NCBI RefSeq assembly: GCF_009674585.1
Contig: NZ_WKJP01000001.1
Span: forward strand, 2,480,001-2,544,000
Source of the DNA: Haloferax marinisediminis
GTDB lineage: Archaea > Halobacteriota > Halobacteria > Halobacteriales > Haloferacaceae
Reading direction: 5' to 3'
DNA length: 64,000 nt
Below the pieces are notes generated by a model that worked only from the letters and a program-made list of their open reading frames with translations, was not told the origin of the DNA and made no database searches. Each line of letters starts with the position of its first letter. The stretch's first letter is position 1. The translations under genes and the position numbers were made by a program. This document shows positions 26,498 through 34,010 of this stretch, one piece after another.

Positions 26498-26562
26498 GTG
26501 GTCTAATGGTAAGACATTGGCCTTCCAAGCCAATTATCTGGGTTCGATTCCCAGCCGGTGCA
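26492..26562 (+). tRNA. tRNA-Gly (anticodon UCC)
   Basis: A 71-nt cloverleaf. The acceptor stem GCACCGG (26492-26498) pairs with CCGGTGC (26555-26561), with discriminator A at 26562. The D arm is 26501-26515. The anticodon stem TTGGC/GCCAA encloses the loop CTTCCAA, giving anticodon UCC that reads GGA and GGG. The T stem CTGGG/CCCAG encloses TTCGATT. No intron is present, and the 3' CCA is not encoded, as is usual in haloarchaea. Confidence 0.97.
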
Positions 26563-26768
26563 TCTTCTGAACTGACCGACACGACGAGTCGCCAGTCTCT
26601 CGTGTATTCAGTGAACTTCAGCAGGAATATTCCACTCTGACGAAGGTTCGGCTCTCTCGTCGCGGGTGTGTTCTCGACGGAGAGCAGCTGAGACGTACGG
26701 AGTGAAAACTATAATTAACTTTCGTGTGTCATTTTATGTGCCTGCCAGTGGTACAACAGCCCGTACAA

Positions 26769-28292
26769 ATGTCAAAGTTTGACTACATCGTGGTGGGTGC
26801 TGGGTCAGCAGGCTGCGCAGTTGCAAACAGGCTATCGGAAGATTCGGAAACCGAGGTCCTCCTGCTCGAAGCGGGCTCTCCCGACGAAGACCACCGAGAG
26901 TCGATATACACTCCGGTGATGTTCCCGACGCTGTTCAAATCTGAAGCCGACTGGGAGTACTACACGGAGCCACAGGCAGAAATGAACGACCGGAGACTCT
27001 ACCACCCACGAGGCAAGACCCTCGGTGGCACGAGTTCGATGAACGCCCAGATATACAACCGGGGGAACCCGTGGGATTACGAAAACTGGGCTGACCTCGG
27101 AAACGAAGGCTGGTCGTTCGACGAGATGCTCGACGTGTTCAAACGAGCCGAGCAGTTCGAAGGAACCGGTCAAGACGAGTTCCACGGGACGGACGGTCTG
27201 CTCAGCGTCGCCGACCTCGTAGACCCACATCCATCTTCTGAGCTGTTCATCGAAGCGGCAGAAGAGTGTGGACTCGAACACAACCCCGACTTCAACGGCG
27301 AGACACAGGTTGGCGCCGGACTGTACCACGTTACGCAACGTGATGGTGAACGCTGCAGTAGTGCGGCGGCGTACATCAAACCGGTTCTCGGGCGCGAAAA
27401 CCTCACTGTCGAAACCAACGCACTGGTGACGAAGATTCACTTCGACGGCACTCGCGCTGTTGGCGTCAGCTACACACGAGACGGAGACGAACACACTGCA
27501 GACGCGACCGAAGAAATCGTCATCTCTGGTGGTGCGTACAACTCCCCACAGCTACTGATGCTCTCCGGTATTGGTCCTGCAGAACACCTCGAAGAACACG
27601 GTATCGACGTCGTTGTCGACCTCCCTGGTGTCGGGCAGAATCTCCAAGACCACCTGTTCACCTTCGTCGTCTACGACCGAACCGACGACCAACCACCGGC
27701 CCCGACGTCGAACATCGGCGAGGCGGGCGGCTATCTCTACGTCGACGACGACGAACCGGCCCCGGACCTCCAGTTCCACTACTGCCCAGTGTACTACATG
27801 AACCACGGATTTTCGAATCCAGAGGGGTTGGGCTACTCGATTGGGTCGACACAGGTTAGACCGGAAAGCGTTGGTTTCGTCGAACTCGCGTCTGCCGACC
27901 CGACTGACCCACCGGTCATCGACCCACAGTACCTCACTGCAGAACCAGACCTCGCTGTTCTCAGGGAAGGAATAAAGCGTGCTCGTGAAATCGCACAGGC
28001 AGACGCGTTCGCAGATATTCGGGGCGACGAACAATGGCCTGGCGAAGACGTCCAAACCGATGCGGAGATCGAGGAACACATTCGGGAGACAGCTCACACC
28101 ATCTATCACCCCGCAGGAACGTGCAAGATGGGAACTGACGAAATGGCTGTCGTCGACCCACAACTCCGAGTTCGAGGCGTCGATGGACTGCGCGTCGCGG
28201 ACGCCTCGATTATGCCGAAGATTACGAGCGGGAACACCAACGCACCGTCGATTGCAATCGGCGAGAAGGCCGCAGAACTGATTCGAGGGTAA
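26769..28292 (+). CDS. GMC-family FAD oxidoreductase (choline dehydrogenase-like)
   Basis: A 507-residue glucose-methanol-choline oxidoreductase. The FAD dinucleotide fold is YIVVGAGSAGCAVANRL at the N terminus, followed by GGTSSMNAQIYNRG, the GMC signature 1, and later GAYNSPQLLMLSGIGP, signature 2. The catalytic His lies in IYHPAGTCKMG, and the C-terminal PKITSGNTNAPSIAIGEKAA completes the active site. It oxidises an alcohol or aldehyde; the substrate is unknown. I took ATG at 26769 because MSKFDYIVVG is the normal family start; upstream in-frame starts add an unrelated tail. A TATA-like CTATAATTAAC is near 26708-26718. Confidence 0.93.
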   Translation: MSKFDYIVVGAGSAGCAVANRLSEDSETEVLLLEAGSPDEDHRESIYTPVMFPTLFKSEADWEYYTEPQAEMNDRRLYHPRGKTLGGTSSMNAQIYNRGNPWDYENWADLGNEGWSFDEMLDVFKRAEQFEGTGQDEFHGTDGLLSVADLVDPHPSSELFIEAAEECGLEHNPDFNGETQVGAGLYHVTQRDGERCSSAAAYIKPVLGRENLTVETNALVTKIHFDGTRAVGVSYTRDGDEHTADATEEIVISGGAYNSPQLLMLSGIGPAEHLEEHGIDVVVDLPGVGQNLQDHLFTFVVYDRTDDQPPAPTSNIGEAGGYLYVDDDEPAPDLQFHYCPVYYMNHGFSNPEGLGYSIGSTQVRPESVGFVELASADPTDPPVIDPQYLTAEPDLAVLREGIKRAREIAQADAFADIRGDEQWPGEDVQTDAEIEEHIRETAHTIYHPAGTCKMGTDEMAVVDPQLRVRGVDGLRVADASIMPKITSGNTNAPSIAIGEKAAELIRG

Positions 28293-28389
28293 CAGACGGA
28301 CGGAAACGGTACTCCACATCAGGACACCTTCCGGAAATTTCTCACCTATCGGAGTAACGACTATGTAGAATCGTGACACATACAACACC

Positions 28390-28545
28390 ATGGCAAGCAG
28401 TTCATCGCAACCGACCTCACGGTGTCTGCGCTGTGGGTTCACAGCCGTATCGGGTGGTGACGAGTGGACGACGGTGGAAGCGTCGCTCGGGACGATGACA
28501 CAGTGTCCCGAGTGTGGGAGCACGAACGTGATGACTGGTCGCTGA
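28390..28545 (+). CDS. 51-residue zinc-ribbon microprotein
   Basis: A short ORF (ATG 28390, TGA 28543-28545) of 51 residues with two CxxC pairs, RCLRCGF at residues 11-17 and TQCPECGST at about 37-45. That spacing makes a single treble-clef-like zinc ribbon. Acidic residues and codon use match the neighbours. Similar one-domain zinc-ribbon proteins are common in haloarchaea and mostly uncharacterised; roles in RNA polymerase, ribosome or regulatory complexes are possible but unproven. It lies between the GMC oxidoreductase and the SDR, same strand, with gaps of about 100 nt. Confidence 0.8.
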   Translation: MASSSSQPTSRCLRCGFTAVSGGDEWTTVEASLGTMTQCPECGSTNVMTGR

Positions 28546-28656
28546 CCGCAGCGCTGCTGTCGTCCGTACTGACGCTGTTTTCTCGGTATCGTGGGTGTTC
28601 GACGGCCAACTACAGTTAACCTGATTGACACCAATTAACACTGTGGTGAAATACAG

Positions 28657-29424
28657 ATGACACTACTCGAAGGCCGTGTCGCGGTCGTCACTGGTGGAAG
28701 TTCGGGAATCGGACGCGGCATCTCGCTCGCGTTCGCAGAACAGGGCGCAGACGTGGTGGTCTGCGACGTCCGCGAAGACCCGAAAGAGGGTGGGCTGCCG
28801 ACCCACGAGAAGATCGAATCGGACACAGACGCGTCGGCGACGTACGTCGAACTCGACGTGACAGACCCCAGCGCGTTCGAGAACGCCATGGACGCGGCGG
28901 AGGCGTTCGGCGGCGTCGACATCATGGTCAACAACGCAGGCGTCTGGTGGCCGGAAGACTTCCTCACCGTCACCGAAGACGAGTTCCAGCGAATGATGGA
29001 CATCAACGTGAAGGGTGTCTACTTCGGTGCACAAGCAGCCGCGGGGCGAATGTCCCAGGGCGGCGGGGGGAGCATCATCAACATCTCCAGCGTCAATGGA
29101 ATCTACGGAAACGGTGGCTACCCGACCTACACGGCGACGAAGGGTGCTGTGCGGACGCTCACGTACTCACTGGCACACGGCCTCGGTGAGCGGGACATCC
29201 GCGTCAACGCCATCCATCCCGGTGCCATCAACACGAAGATTGGGCCGGAAGACATGGAGACGAGCGAAGAGCAGATGGCACAGCTAGAGGCGATGATTCC
29301 ACTCGGCCGGCGGGGCGAACCAGACGACGTTGCTGGCGTCGCCGTCTTCCTCGCCAGTGACCTCGCGAAGTACGTCACCGGTGAGTCCATCGTCGTCGAC
29401 GGTGGGTGGACGAGTTGGCGCTGA
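28657..29424 (+). CDS. Short-chain dehydrogenase/reductase (SDR)
   Basis: A 255-residue classical SDR. The cofactor motif is VTGGSSGIGRGIS; an acidic residue after the second strand (VVVCDVRED) suggests NAD preference. NNAGVWW is the structural motif, NISSVNG carries the catalytic Ser, and YTATKGA gives the YxxxK pair. The C-terminal VTGESIVVDGGWTSWR is typical of the glucose/3-oxoacyl-ACP reductase-like group. The substrate is not known; a sugar or alcohol is likely. It follows the GMC oxidoreductase and zinc ribbon, all on the plus strand. Confidence 0.92.
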   Translation: MTLLEGRVAVVTGGSSGIGRGISLAFAEQGADVVVCDVREDPKEGGLPTHEKIESDTDASATYVELDVTDPSAFENAMDAAEAFGGVDIMVNNAGVWWPEDFLTVTEDEFQRMMDINVKGVYFGAQAAAGRMSQGGGGSIINISSVNGIYGNGGYPTYTATKGAVRTLTYSLAHGLGERDIRVNAIHPGAINTKIGPEDMETSEEQMAQLEAMIPLGRRGEPDDVAGVAVFLASDLAKYVTGESIVVDGGWTSWR

Positions 29425-29741
29425 AGGCAGTTACCACCGCGGATGTCGCACTCGAGAGGTTCTATCCGGGGTTCGTACCTGTTCTTACTCAGTGTGTCGA
29501 CGGTATCCGACCTGTTCATTCAGCGTGAGCTTCGCTGCAGCGTGACCACAGAAGTCGCGCGTACACTTTCACAGTGATTTGGTGGCACGAGAGTCGTCCC
29601 GAATCACCAACTGAACACACACCCGTCTACTGGTCGCCAAACCACCCTTTCCTCGACATAAATGTTTCTCTCGATGAACGTTTCACTCAATCGAAACTCG
29701 GACCGTCTCTCTTATCTTCCCCCCGAACGTAAGCGAACGTA
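29425..29741. other. Gap before tatA, promoter region only
   Basis: This 317-base gap holds no gene that I can support. A TATA-like CTCTTATC about 28 nt before the tatA start (around 29711-29718) is the only clear element; the rest has several stops in all frames and no strong repeat. Confidence 0.4.
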
Positions 29742-30026
29742 ATGCTAAACTCTATTCCACTGTTCCCCGGTCTCCCGGGGGGCCCAGAACTGCTCATCGT
29801 CCTGCTCATCGTCGTCCTCCTGTTCGGGGCGAACAAACTTCCCCAGCTCGCTCGCTCGTCCGGGCAAGCGATGGGTGAGTTCCGACGCGGACGCCAAGAG
29901 ATCGAAGAGGAACTGAAGAAGGGCGTCGAAGACACCGACGAAGACGAGGCGGCGGCAGACGAAGAGGAAGCAGAGACGGAGTCTGTCGAGACGGAAGCAG
30001 AGACGGAAGCAGAGAAAGAAAACTAA
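29742..30026 (+). CDS. tatA: Sec-independent translocase subunit TatA
   Basis: A 94-residue protein with the TatA/E layout: a short N-terminal segment with PGGPELLIVLLIVVLLFGANKLPQLARS giving one membrane helix and the Phe-Gly hinge, an amphipathic helix (GQAMGEFRRGRQEIEEELKKG), then a 40-residue Glu/Ala/Thr-rich tail. TatA multimers form the conduit for folded twin-arginine proteins; several such substrates are in this window. No tatC is adjacent. The acidic tail consists of glutamate-X pairs (TESVETEAETEAEKEN), a halophilic trait. Confidence 0.94.
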   Translation: MLNSIPLFPGLPGGPELLIVLLIVVLLFGANKLPQLARSSGQAMGEFRRGRQEIEEELKKGVEDTDEDEAAADEEEAETESVETEAETEAEKEN

Positions 30027-30204
30027 CGACGATTGGGGCAGTCCCCGCCCCGACTGATTCTCACACGCTGAGTGGCAACTGTCGCAGTTCGTCGTCGGCC
30101 GAACGCTATCGGAGCGTGACGAGATTGTTGTGGGGAGAGACGTCTGCACGGGCCTCTCTCAGTATGTGAACCCGAGAAGCATCGCTCGACGCGTTGAATG
30201 AAGT

Positions 30205-30528
30205 ATGAATGGGTGGACAGCGAGGTTGCCCGGCGTTCCGACGAGGGGAATCTCGGTTGCCTCCTCCACCCCGCGATCCCTCGAGCGACGCACGTCCGAT
30301 GGTCCGCTGCTCGCTCCCGCGCCTGGCGGGGTACCACCGATGAACCGCGCGAACCCTTCCCTGCGGAAGGGGTACACGGAACCGCTGTCCCCGAGGGACG
30401 AGGTTTCTACGTTGGCTTCCGAGGCCCGCGCCGGTCTGACCGGACGCGCCCGTTTTTGGTCCCCGCTAAAGACCTATTTCGCGGGTAGAGAGCAGGGCCT
30501 AACTGCCCGACCTAGTCCACTCATTCAT
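30205..30528 (-). ncRNA. ffs: Signal recognition particle 7S RNA
   Basis: A structured RNA gene on the minus strand. The ends pair to form helix 1: ATGAATG (30522-30528) with CATTCAT (30205-30211), extended by GTGGAC/GTCCAC (30515-30520 with 30213-30218). Near the 5' end GGACTAGGTCGGGC and CTACCCGCGAAA look like the archaeal Alu domain. Helix 6 (30353-30373) is closed by a GNAR tetraloop, GCAG, the SRP19 site. Helix 8 (30304-30327) contains CCAGGC-GCGGGAGC-GAGCAGC, matching the SRP54-binding CAGG...GCAGC asymmetric loop with a GNRA-type GGGA cap. Helix 5 pairs are TCCCTCG/CGAGGGA and CTCGG-AA-GCC/GGC-AA-CCGAG. Length, about 324 nt, fits archaeal 7S RNA. A TATA-like CTTAA lies just upstream near 30543-30547. 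Confidence 0.9.
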
Positions 30529-30634
30529 AATCCACGGACTGTTAAGGGCCTTTCGACTCGCGAAGCGAGAAATCGGCGGACACCGTCGGGGTGATTCGAG
30601 CAGTCGTTCAGCGTCGTGTACGTCTCGGTTCGGG

Positions 30635-31048
30635 TTATACGACGTTTCGGGCGTACATTGCTGCGCCCGCGAACGTGACTAGGGAAGCGCCCACGACCGC
30701 CCAGCGGTGATTACTCAGCCACGCGTACTGCTCGGGGAAACTGAACAAGACGGTCGGGTCGATAGTGAGCGACCAGAGGACCGAGAGGCCAACCATCGCG
30801 ACCGACATGACGAGCGCGAGCCCGGCGGCGACCGCAGGGTCTGTACGCTCTTGCCGTCCGGAGAGAAAGACGATGACGACGAGGAGTGCGAGCATCCCGA
30901 CGATGGCGATTCCGAACGGTCCAGAGGCGTAGTACGTCGCCATCTCACCAGCACCGGGTTCGACGGCGACGGCAGGAACCGCGATGACGATAGCGAGGAG
31001 AAGTGCACCGACGAGACCGACCGTCGAAGCGAGGCGTTCGGTGTCCAT
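30635..31048 (-). CDS. Four-helix membrane protein, unknown function
   Basis: A 137-residue hydrophobic protein with four predicted membrane segments: about 8-28 (VGLVGALLLAIVIAVPAVAV), 44-63 (FGIAIVGMLALLVVIVFLS), 73-95 (AAGLALVMSVAMVGLSVLW) and 116-135. Short charged loops such as RQERTD connect them. I do not recognise the family; similar small membrane proteins are common in haloarchaea. ATG at 31048 was chosen; upstream residues in frame are Pro/Arg-rich and unlikely to be translated. It is divergent from the thiolase gene. Confidence 0.72.
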   Translation of the reverse strand: MDTERLASTVGLVGALLLAIVIAVPAVAVEPGAGEMATYYASGPFGIAIVGMLALLVVIVFLSGRQERTDPAVAAGLALVMSVAMVGLSVLWSLTIDPTVLFSFPEQYAWLSNHRWAVVGASLVTFAGAAMYARNVV

Positions 31049-31141
31049 GGACGGTGGTTCGGGTGTCCGATTGATAAACGGTTTGAGACGTGGCCACGAA
31101 GGAGTGCCCGGTTTTAAATCGCGTTGCAACCACGTTCACGT

Positions 31142-32293
31142 ATGGACCGCGTAGCGATCATCGGTGCATCGATGACCCAGTTCGGGAAGCGCGATGCGTG
31201 GATTCGCGAGTTGCTCGCCGAAGCAGGGCAGAGCGCACTCGCGGATGCCGGCGTCTCGCCCGACGAAATCGAGCACCTCTACGTCTCGAATATGGCGAGT
31301 GGCGAGTTCGAGGGACAGACAGGTGTCCCGAACGCCCTCGCACACGACCTCGCGGCGATGCCTGCATACACCGCCCGTATCGACCAAACGTCCTCGTCCG
31401 GTGGCGCCGGCGTCTACGCAGCGTGGCAGTCGGTTGCCTCCGGTGCGTCCGACATGACCATGCTCGTCGGCGGCGAGAAGATGACCCATCGGTCGACCGC
31501 GGAAGCGACCGACGTCATCGCCTCGCTGACCCACCCGGTCGAGTACAAACACGGCGTGACACTCCCGTCGTTTGCGGGACTCACTGCTCGACTCTACCTC
31601 GACACGTACGACGCCCCGCGCGAGTCGCTCGGGAAGGTCGCCGTCAAGAACCACAAAAACGGTCTCGACAACCCACACGCCCAGTTCCGCAAAGAAGTCG
31701 ACCTCGAAACGGTTCTGGACTCGCCAATCGTCGCCGACCCGCTTCGCCTCTACGACTTCTGCCCCATCACCGATGGCTCTGCAGCGCTCGTCTTCTGTCC
31801 CGAATCGGTCGCCCGCGAGTACACCGACGACTACGCCGTCATCTCCGGTATCGGCGGCGCGACGGACACCCACGTCGTCCACGAGCGTGCCGACCCGACC
31901 ACGATGGGCGGCGTCGTCAACTCATCGGAGATTGCGTACGAGATGGCCGACCTCGAACCCGAAGACATCGACGTGGCGGAACTCCACGACATGTTCACCA
32001 TTCTCGAATTCCTGCAGTCCGAGGACCTCGGGTTCTTCGAGAAGGGAGAAGGCTGGAAGGCAGTCGAAGAGGGCGTCACGGACCGCGACGGCGAACTGCC
32101 CATCAACACCTCCGGCGGCCTGAAGTCCAAGGGTCACCCCCTCGGCGCGTCCGGCGTCGCACAGGTGTACGAGATTTACAAGCAACTCATCGGTGACGCA
32201 GGCAAGCGACAGGTCGACGCCGACATCGGTCTCGCGTGCAACGTCGGCGGCTTCGGCAACTGCGTCATCACGACCATCATGGAGTCCCGATAA
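31142..32293 (+). CDS. Two-subunit haloarchaeal beta-ketothiolase, alpha (catalytic-like) subunit
   Basis: A 383-residue thiolase-fold protein. The C-terminal half has LPINTSGGLKSKGHPLGASGVAQ with the catalytic His, and ends with ACNVGGFGNCVITTIM. The usual nucleophile Cys (CASGG) is replaced by Ser in IDQTSSSGGAGV (residues 84-86). A Ser-His-His triad is reported for the Haloferax BktB alpha subunit, whose partner is an OB-fold protein encoded beside it, as here. It probably condenses or cleaves acyl-CoA in acetoacetyl-CoA or PHA-precursor metabolism. Its stop overlaps the ATG of the OB-fold gene by one base (TAATG). Confidence 0.88.
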   Translation: MDRVAIIGASMTQFGKRDAWIRELLAEAGQSALADAGVSPDEIEHLYVSNMASGEFEGQTGVPNALAHDLAAMPAYTARIDQTSSSGGAGVYAAWQSVASGASDMTMLVGGEKMTHRSTAEATDVIASLTHPVEYKHGVTLPSFAGLTARLYLDTYDAPRESLGKVAVKNHKNGLDNPHAQFRKEVDLETVLDSPIVADPLRLYDFCPITDGSAALVFCPESVAREYTDDYAVISGIGGATDTHVVHERADPTTMGGVVNSSEIAYEMADLEPEDIDVAELHDMFTILEFLQSEDLGFFEKGEGWKAVEEGVTDRDGELPINTSGGLKSKGHPLGASGVAQVYEIYKQLIGDAGKRQVDADIGLACNVGGFGNCVITTIMESR

Positions 32294-32670
32294 TGTCCGA
32301 CGACAACCCCCCGATGGAAGCGTACCGCTACCCCGATGGGAGCATCACCTACCCCGGTCACCCCGTCGGCCCCGACGGCGAGGAACCGGTCGGCACCGTC
32401 GACCTGAGCGAATACACGGCGACGGTCCTGACGTGGACCACGTCGACGGCGACGCCGCCCGGCGTCCGCGCACCCAACACGCTCGCAATCGTCGAGTTCG
32501 ACGTAGAGGGCGAACCTGTGCGCGCCATCGGACAGGTCACCGACGAGGACGACGTCGAAATCGGCGATGAAGTCGAACCCGTCTACTGCGAGGAACTCCG
32601 CGAACCCGGTGCTGGCATCCGCGAACCGGCGAGTCAGGACTGGGACGGGTATCAGTTTAGACCGGTCTGA
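32293..32670 (+). CDS. OB-fold (DUF35-like) partner subunit of the thiolase
   Basis: A 125-residue protein with the DUF35-type OB fold: LSEYTATVLTWTTSTATPPGVRAPNTLAIVEFDVEGEPVRAIGQV followed by IGDEVEPVYCEEL. Most DUF35 proteins have an N-terminal CxxC zinc ribbon; here that region reads EAYRYPDGSITYPGHPVGPDG, with no cysteine pair. In Haloferax BktB and in archaeal thiolase/HMG-CoA synthase complexes the OB protein stabilises the complex and shapes the CoA site. The start overlaps the thiolase stop, so translation is probably coupled. Confidence 0.86.
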   Translation: MSDDNPPMEAYRYPDGSITYPGHPVGPDGEEPVGTVDLSEYTATVLTWTTSTATPPGVRAPNTLAIVEFDVEGEPVRAIGQVTDEDDVEIGDEVEPVYCEELREPGAGIREPASQDWDGYQFRPV

Positions 32671-32708
32671 CCGGTTACCGACAGCACTCTTCGGCAGTTC
32701 TCTTCTCG

Positions 32709-32732
32709 ACATTCTCCACATGGGGAGAATGT
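32709..32732. promoter_or_regulatory. 9-bp inverted repeat just upstream of a TATA box
   Basis: ACATTCTCC (32709-32717) and GGAGAATGT (32724-32732) form perfect arms around a 6-base spacer. The TATA-like GATATATC follows at 32734-32741, about 23 nt before the ATG at 32761. Placement beside the BRE/TATA suggests an operator for the membrane protein gene; a terminator hairpin for the thiolase operon is the alternative, but no T-run follows. Confidence 0.6.
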
Positions 32733-32760
32733 TGATATATCTACACGTTCTACGTCTCGT

Positions 32761-33228
32761 ATGAGTCGAGCCCCGCGCGTCACCTTCGTTCGTGACGCTG
32801 TCGTCGCCATACTGGTACTCGTTGGTCTGTACGCCCTCTCCTTCGGCGTTCAGTTTCCACCCGTCCAGATACCGGGGTATCTGCTCATCGTCGGGTTCGA
32901 CCTGTTAGAAGTCGCGTTTGGCTCCGCAGGGGTCAATTTCAACCTCCTGTTCGCCGCGTACATCGTGGGCCTCGGACTCGTCGGCGCGGCGGTTGCACAC
33001 TTCCTCCGTCTGGGTGGGCGTGCGACCGACCTCCCGCAGTGGCGACTCGGCGTTGCTGGGGCACTGGCTATCGTCGGAACCATCTCACTCCTCTTCGGAC
33101 TCAGAGTGTTTCTCGTGAGCACCGAGCGGACGCCCGTGTTGGTGACTGGTGCCGCAGGAATCGTGCTGTTAGCGCTCGCAGGGTGGTTCTCTGGTCTCTA
33201 TAGAATCGAGTTCGGACCGACCCAGTAG
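32761..33228 (+). CDS. Four-helix membrane protein, unknown function
   Basis: A 155-residue hydrophobic protein with about four membrane segments: 11-30 (DAVVAILVLVGLYALSFGV), 62-84 (LLFAAYIVGLGLVGAAVAHF), 96-116 (LGVAGALAIVGTISLLFGL) and 127-146. Loops are short, and the N terminus is basic (SRAPRVTF). I do not recognise a family. The strong inverted repeat at its promoter suggests specific regulation. It is convergent with the coiled-coil-like gene, with stops only 5 bases apart. Confidence 0.75.
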   Translation: MSRAPRVTFVRDAVVAILVLVGLYALSFGVQFPPVQIPGYLLIVGFDLLEVAFGSAGVNFNLLFAAYIVGLGLVGAAVAHFLRLGGRATDLPQWRLGVAGALAIVGTISLLFGLRVFLVSTERTPVLVTGAAGIVLLALAGWFSGLYRIEFGPTQ

Positions 33229-33233
33229 TCGTT

Positions 33234-33959
33234 CTACTCGTCCTCGTCGTCTTCGTCGTCCCCTCTGACCTCTCGTTTTATCGACTCTAACTCGGCGTCG
33301 ACGTCCACCTGTGGACTGTCGTCGCTCGCGTCGTCGTCACCGGCGTGGTCGATTCCTTCTTCTGTTACGTCGATTCTGACGGGGCCAGAATTACGACTCC
33401 GAGACTGCTCGTTCCGTCTGCGCCAACTCGACTCGAAACTGCGTTCCTCGTCGCGCCAGCGACGGTCACGCGAGGTTCGTTCTCGCTCTGCGGCCGTGAT
33501 TCGCTCGTCGAGTTCGTCCGCGAGTGAGCGGGCGTGTTCCATGATATCTCGCGCGTCGGAGTTCGACGGAAGGTCGGCTTCCGAGAGCGCCTTCCGGAGT
33601 TCGTCGAGGGCGCGCTCGACGCCGTACACGGCAGTACGGGGCACCTCGCGCAACCGCTCGTCTATCTCCGTTTCGGCTCTCCGGTCTTCCATCACACGCC
33701 CGGGGTCTGAAAGTCGAATGAGGCGGCGGAGGAGTTCGAGCGAGGCGATGGTCGCTTCGAGGACGGCGATGATGGTCGGGAGGGTGTACGACTCGGTAAA
33801 GCGCATGACTTCACCGAACGTCGGTGGACGGGGGTTCCGGAACCGGTCGCGCACCTCGCGGTCACGCTCTTCGCGGAGTTCCGAACCGAGTTCGTCCAGT
33901 GTGTCCCCGAGTTCGTCGAGGACGTCGAGAATGTCGTCGTCCCGTCGTCGGTCGCTCAT
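33234..33959 (-). CDS. Charged helical protein, unknown function
   Basis: A 241-residue protein, very rich in Asp, Glu and Arg. Residues 1-40 (DDDILDVLDELGDTLDELGSELREERDREV) and 70-170 look fully helical, possibly coiled-coil. One moderately hydrophobic stretch (TESYTLPTIIAVLEATIASLELLRRLIRL, about residues 56-84) could be amphipathic. The C-terminal tail is acidic. No catalytic motif is visible. I do not recognise a function; its composition resembles structural or scaffold proteins. ATG at 33959 matches the compact start MSDRRRDDD. Confidence 0.72.
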   Translation of the reverse strand: MSDRRRDDDILDVLDELGDTLDELGSELREERDREVRDRFRNPRPPTFGEVMRFTESYTLPTIIAVLEATIASLELLRRLIRLSDPGRVMEDRRAETEIDERLREVPRTAVYGVERALDELRKALSEADLPSNSDARDIMEHARSLADELDERITAAERERTSRDRRWRDEERSFESSWRRRNEQSRSRNSGPVRIDVTEEGIDHAGDDDASDDSPQVDVDAELESIKREVRGDDEDDEDE

Positions 33960-34010
33960 ACGACACAATTGGGCCGCATCGGGCATAAGCCTTCGAGGGG
34001 GGCGGGTATC

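Noticed and set aside
26428-26500. Integration site (att) at tRNA-Gly
   Set aside because: The copied part is the 5' end rather than the 3' end, and no integrase or foreign-looking block is nearby.
30198-30594. Two overlapping plus-strand ORFs
   Set aside because: The products are basic and Pro/Arg-rich, unlike haloarchaeal proteins, and the region is explained by the minus-strand SRP RNA. I first considered RNase P RNA on the plus strand, but its conserved motifs are absent.
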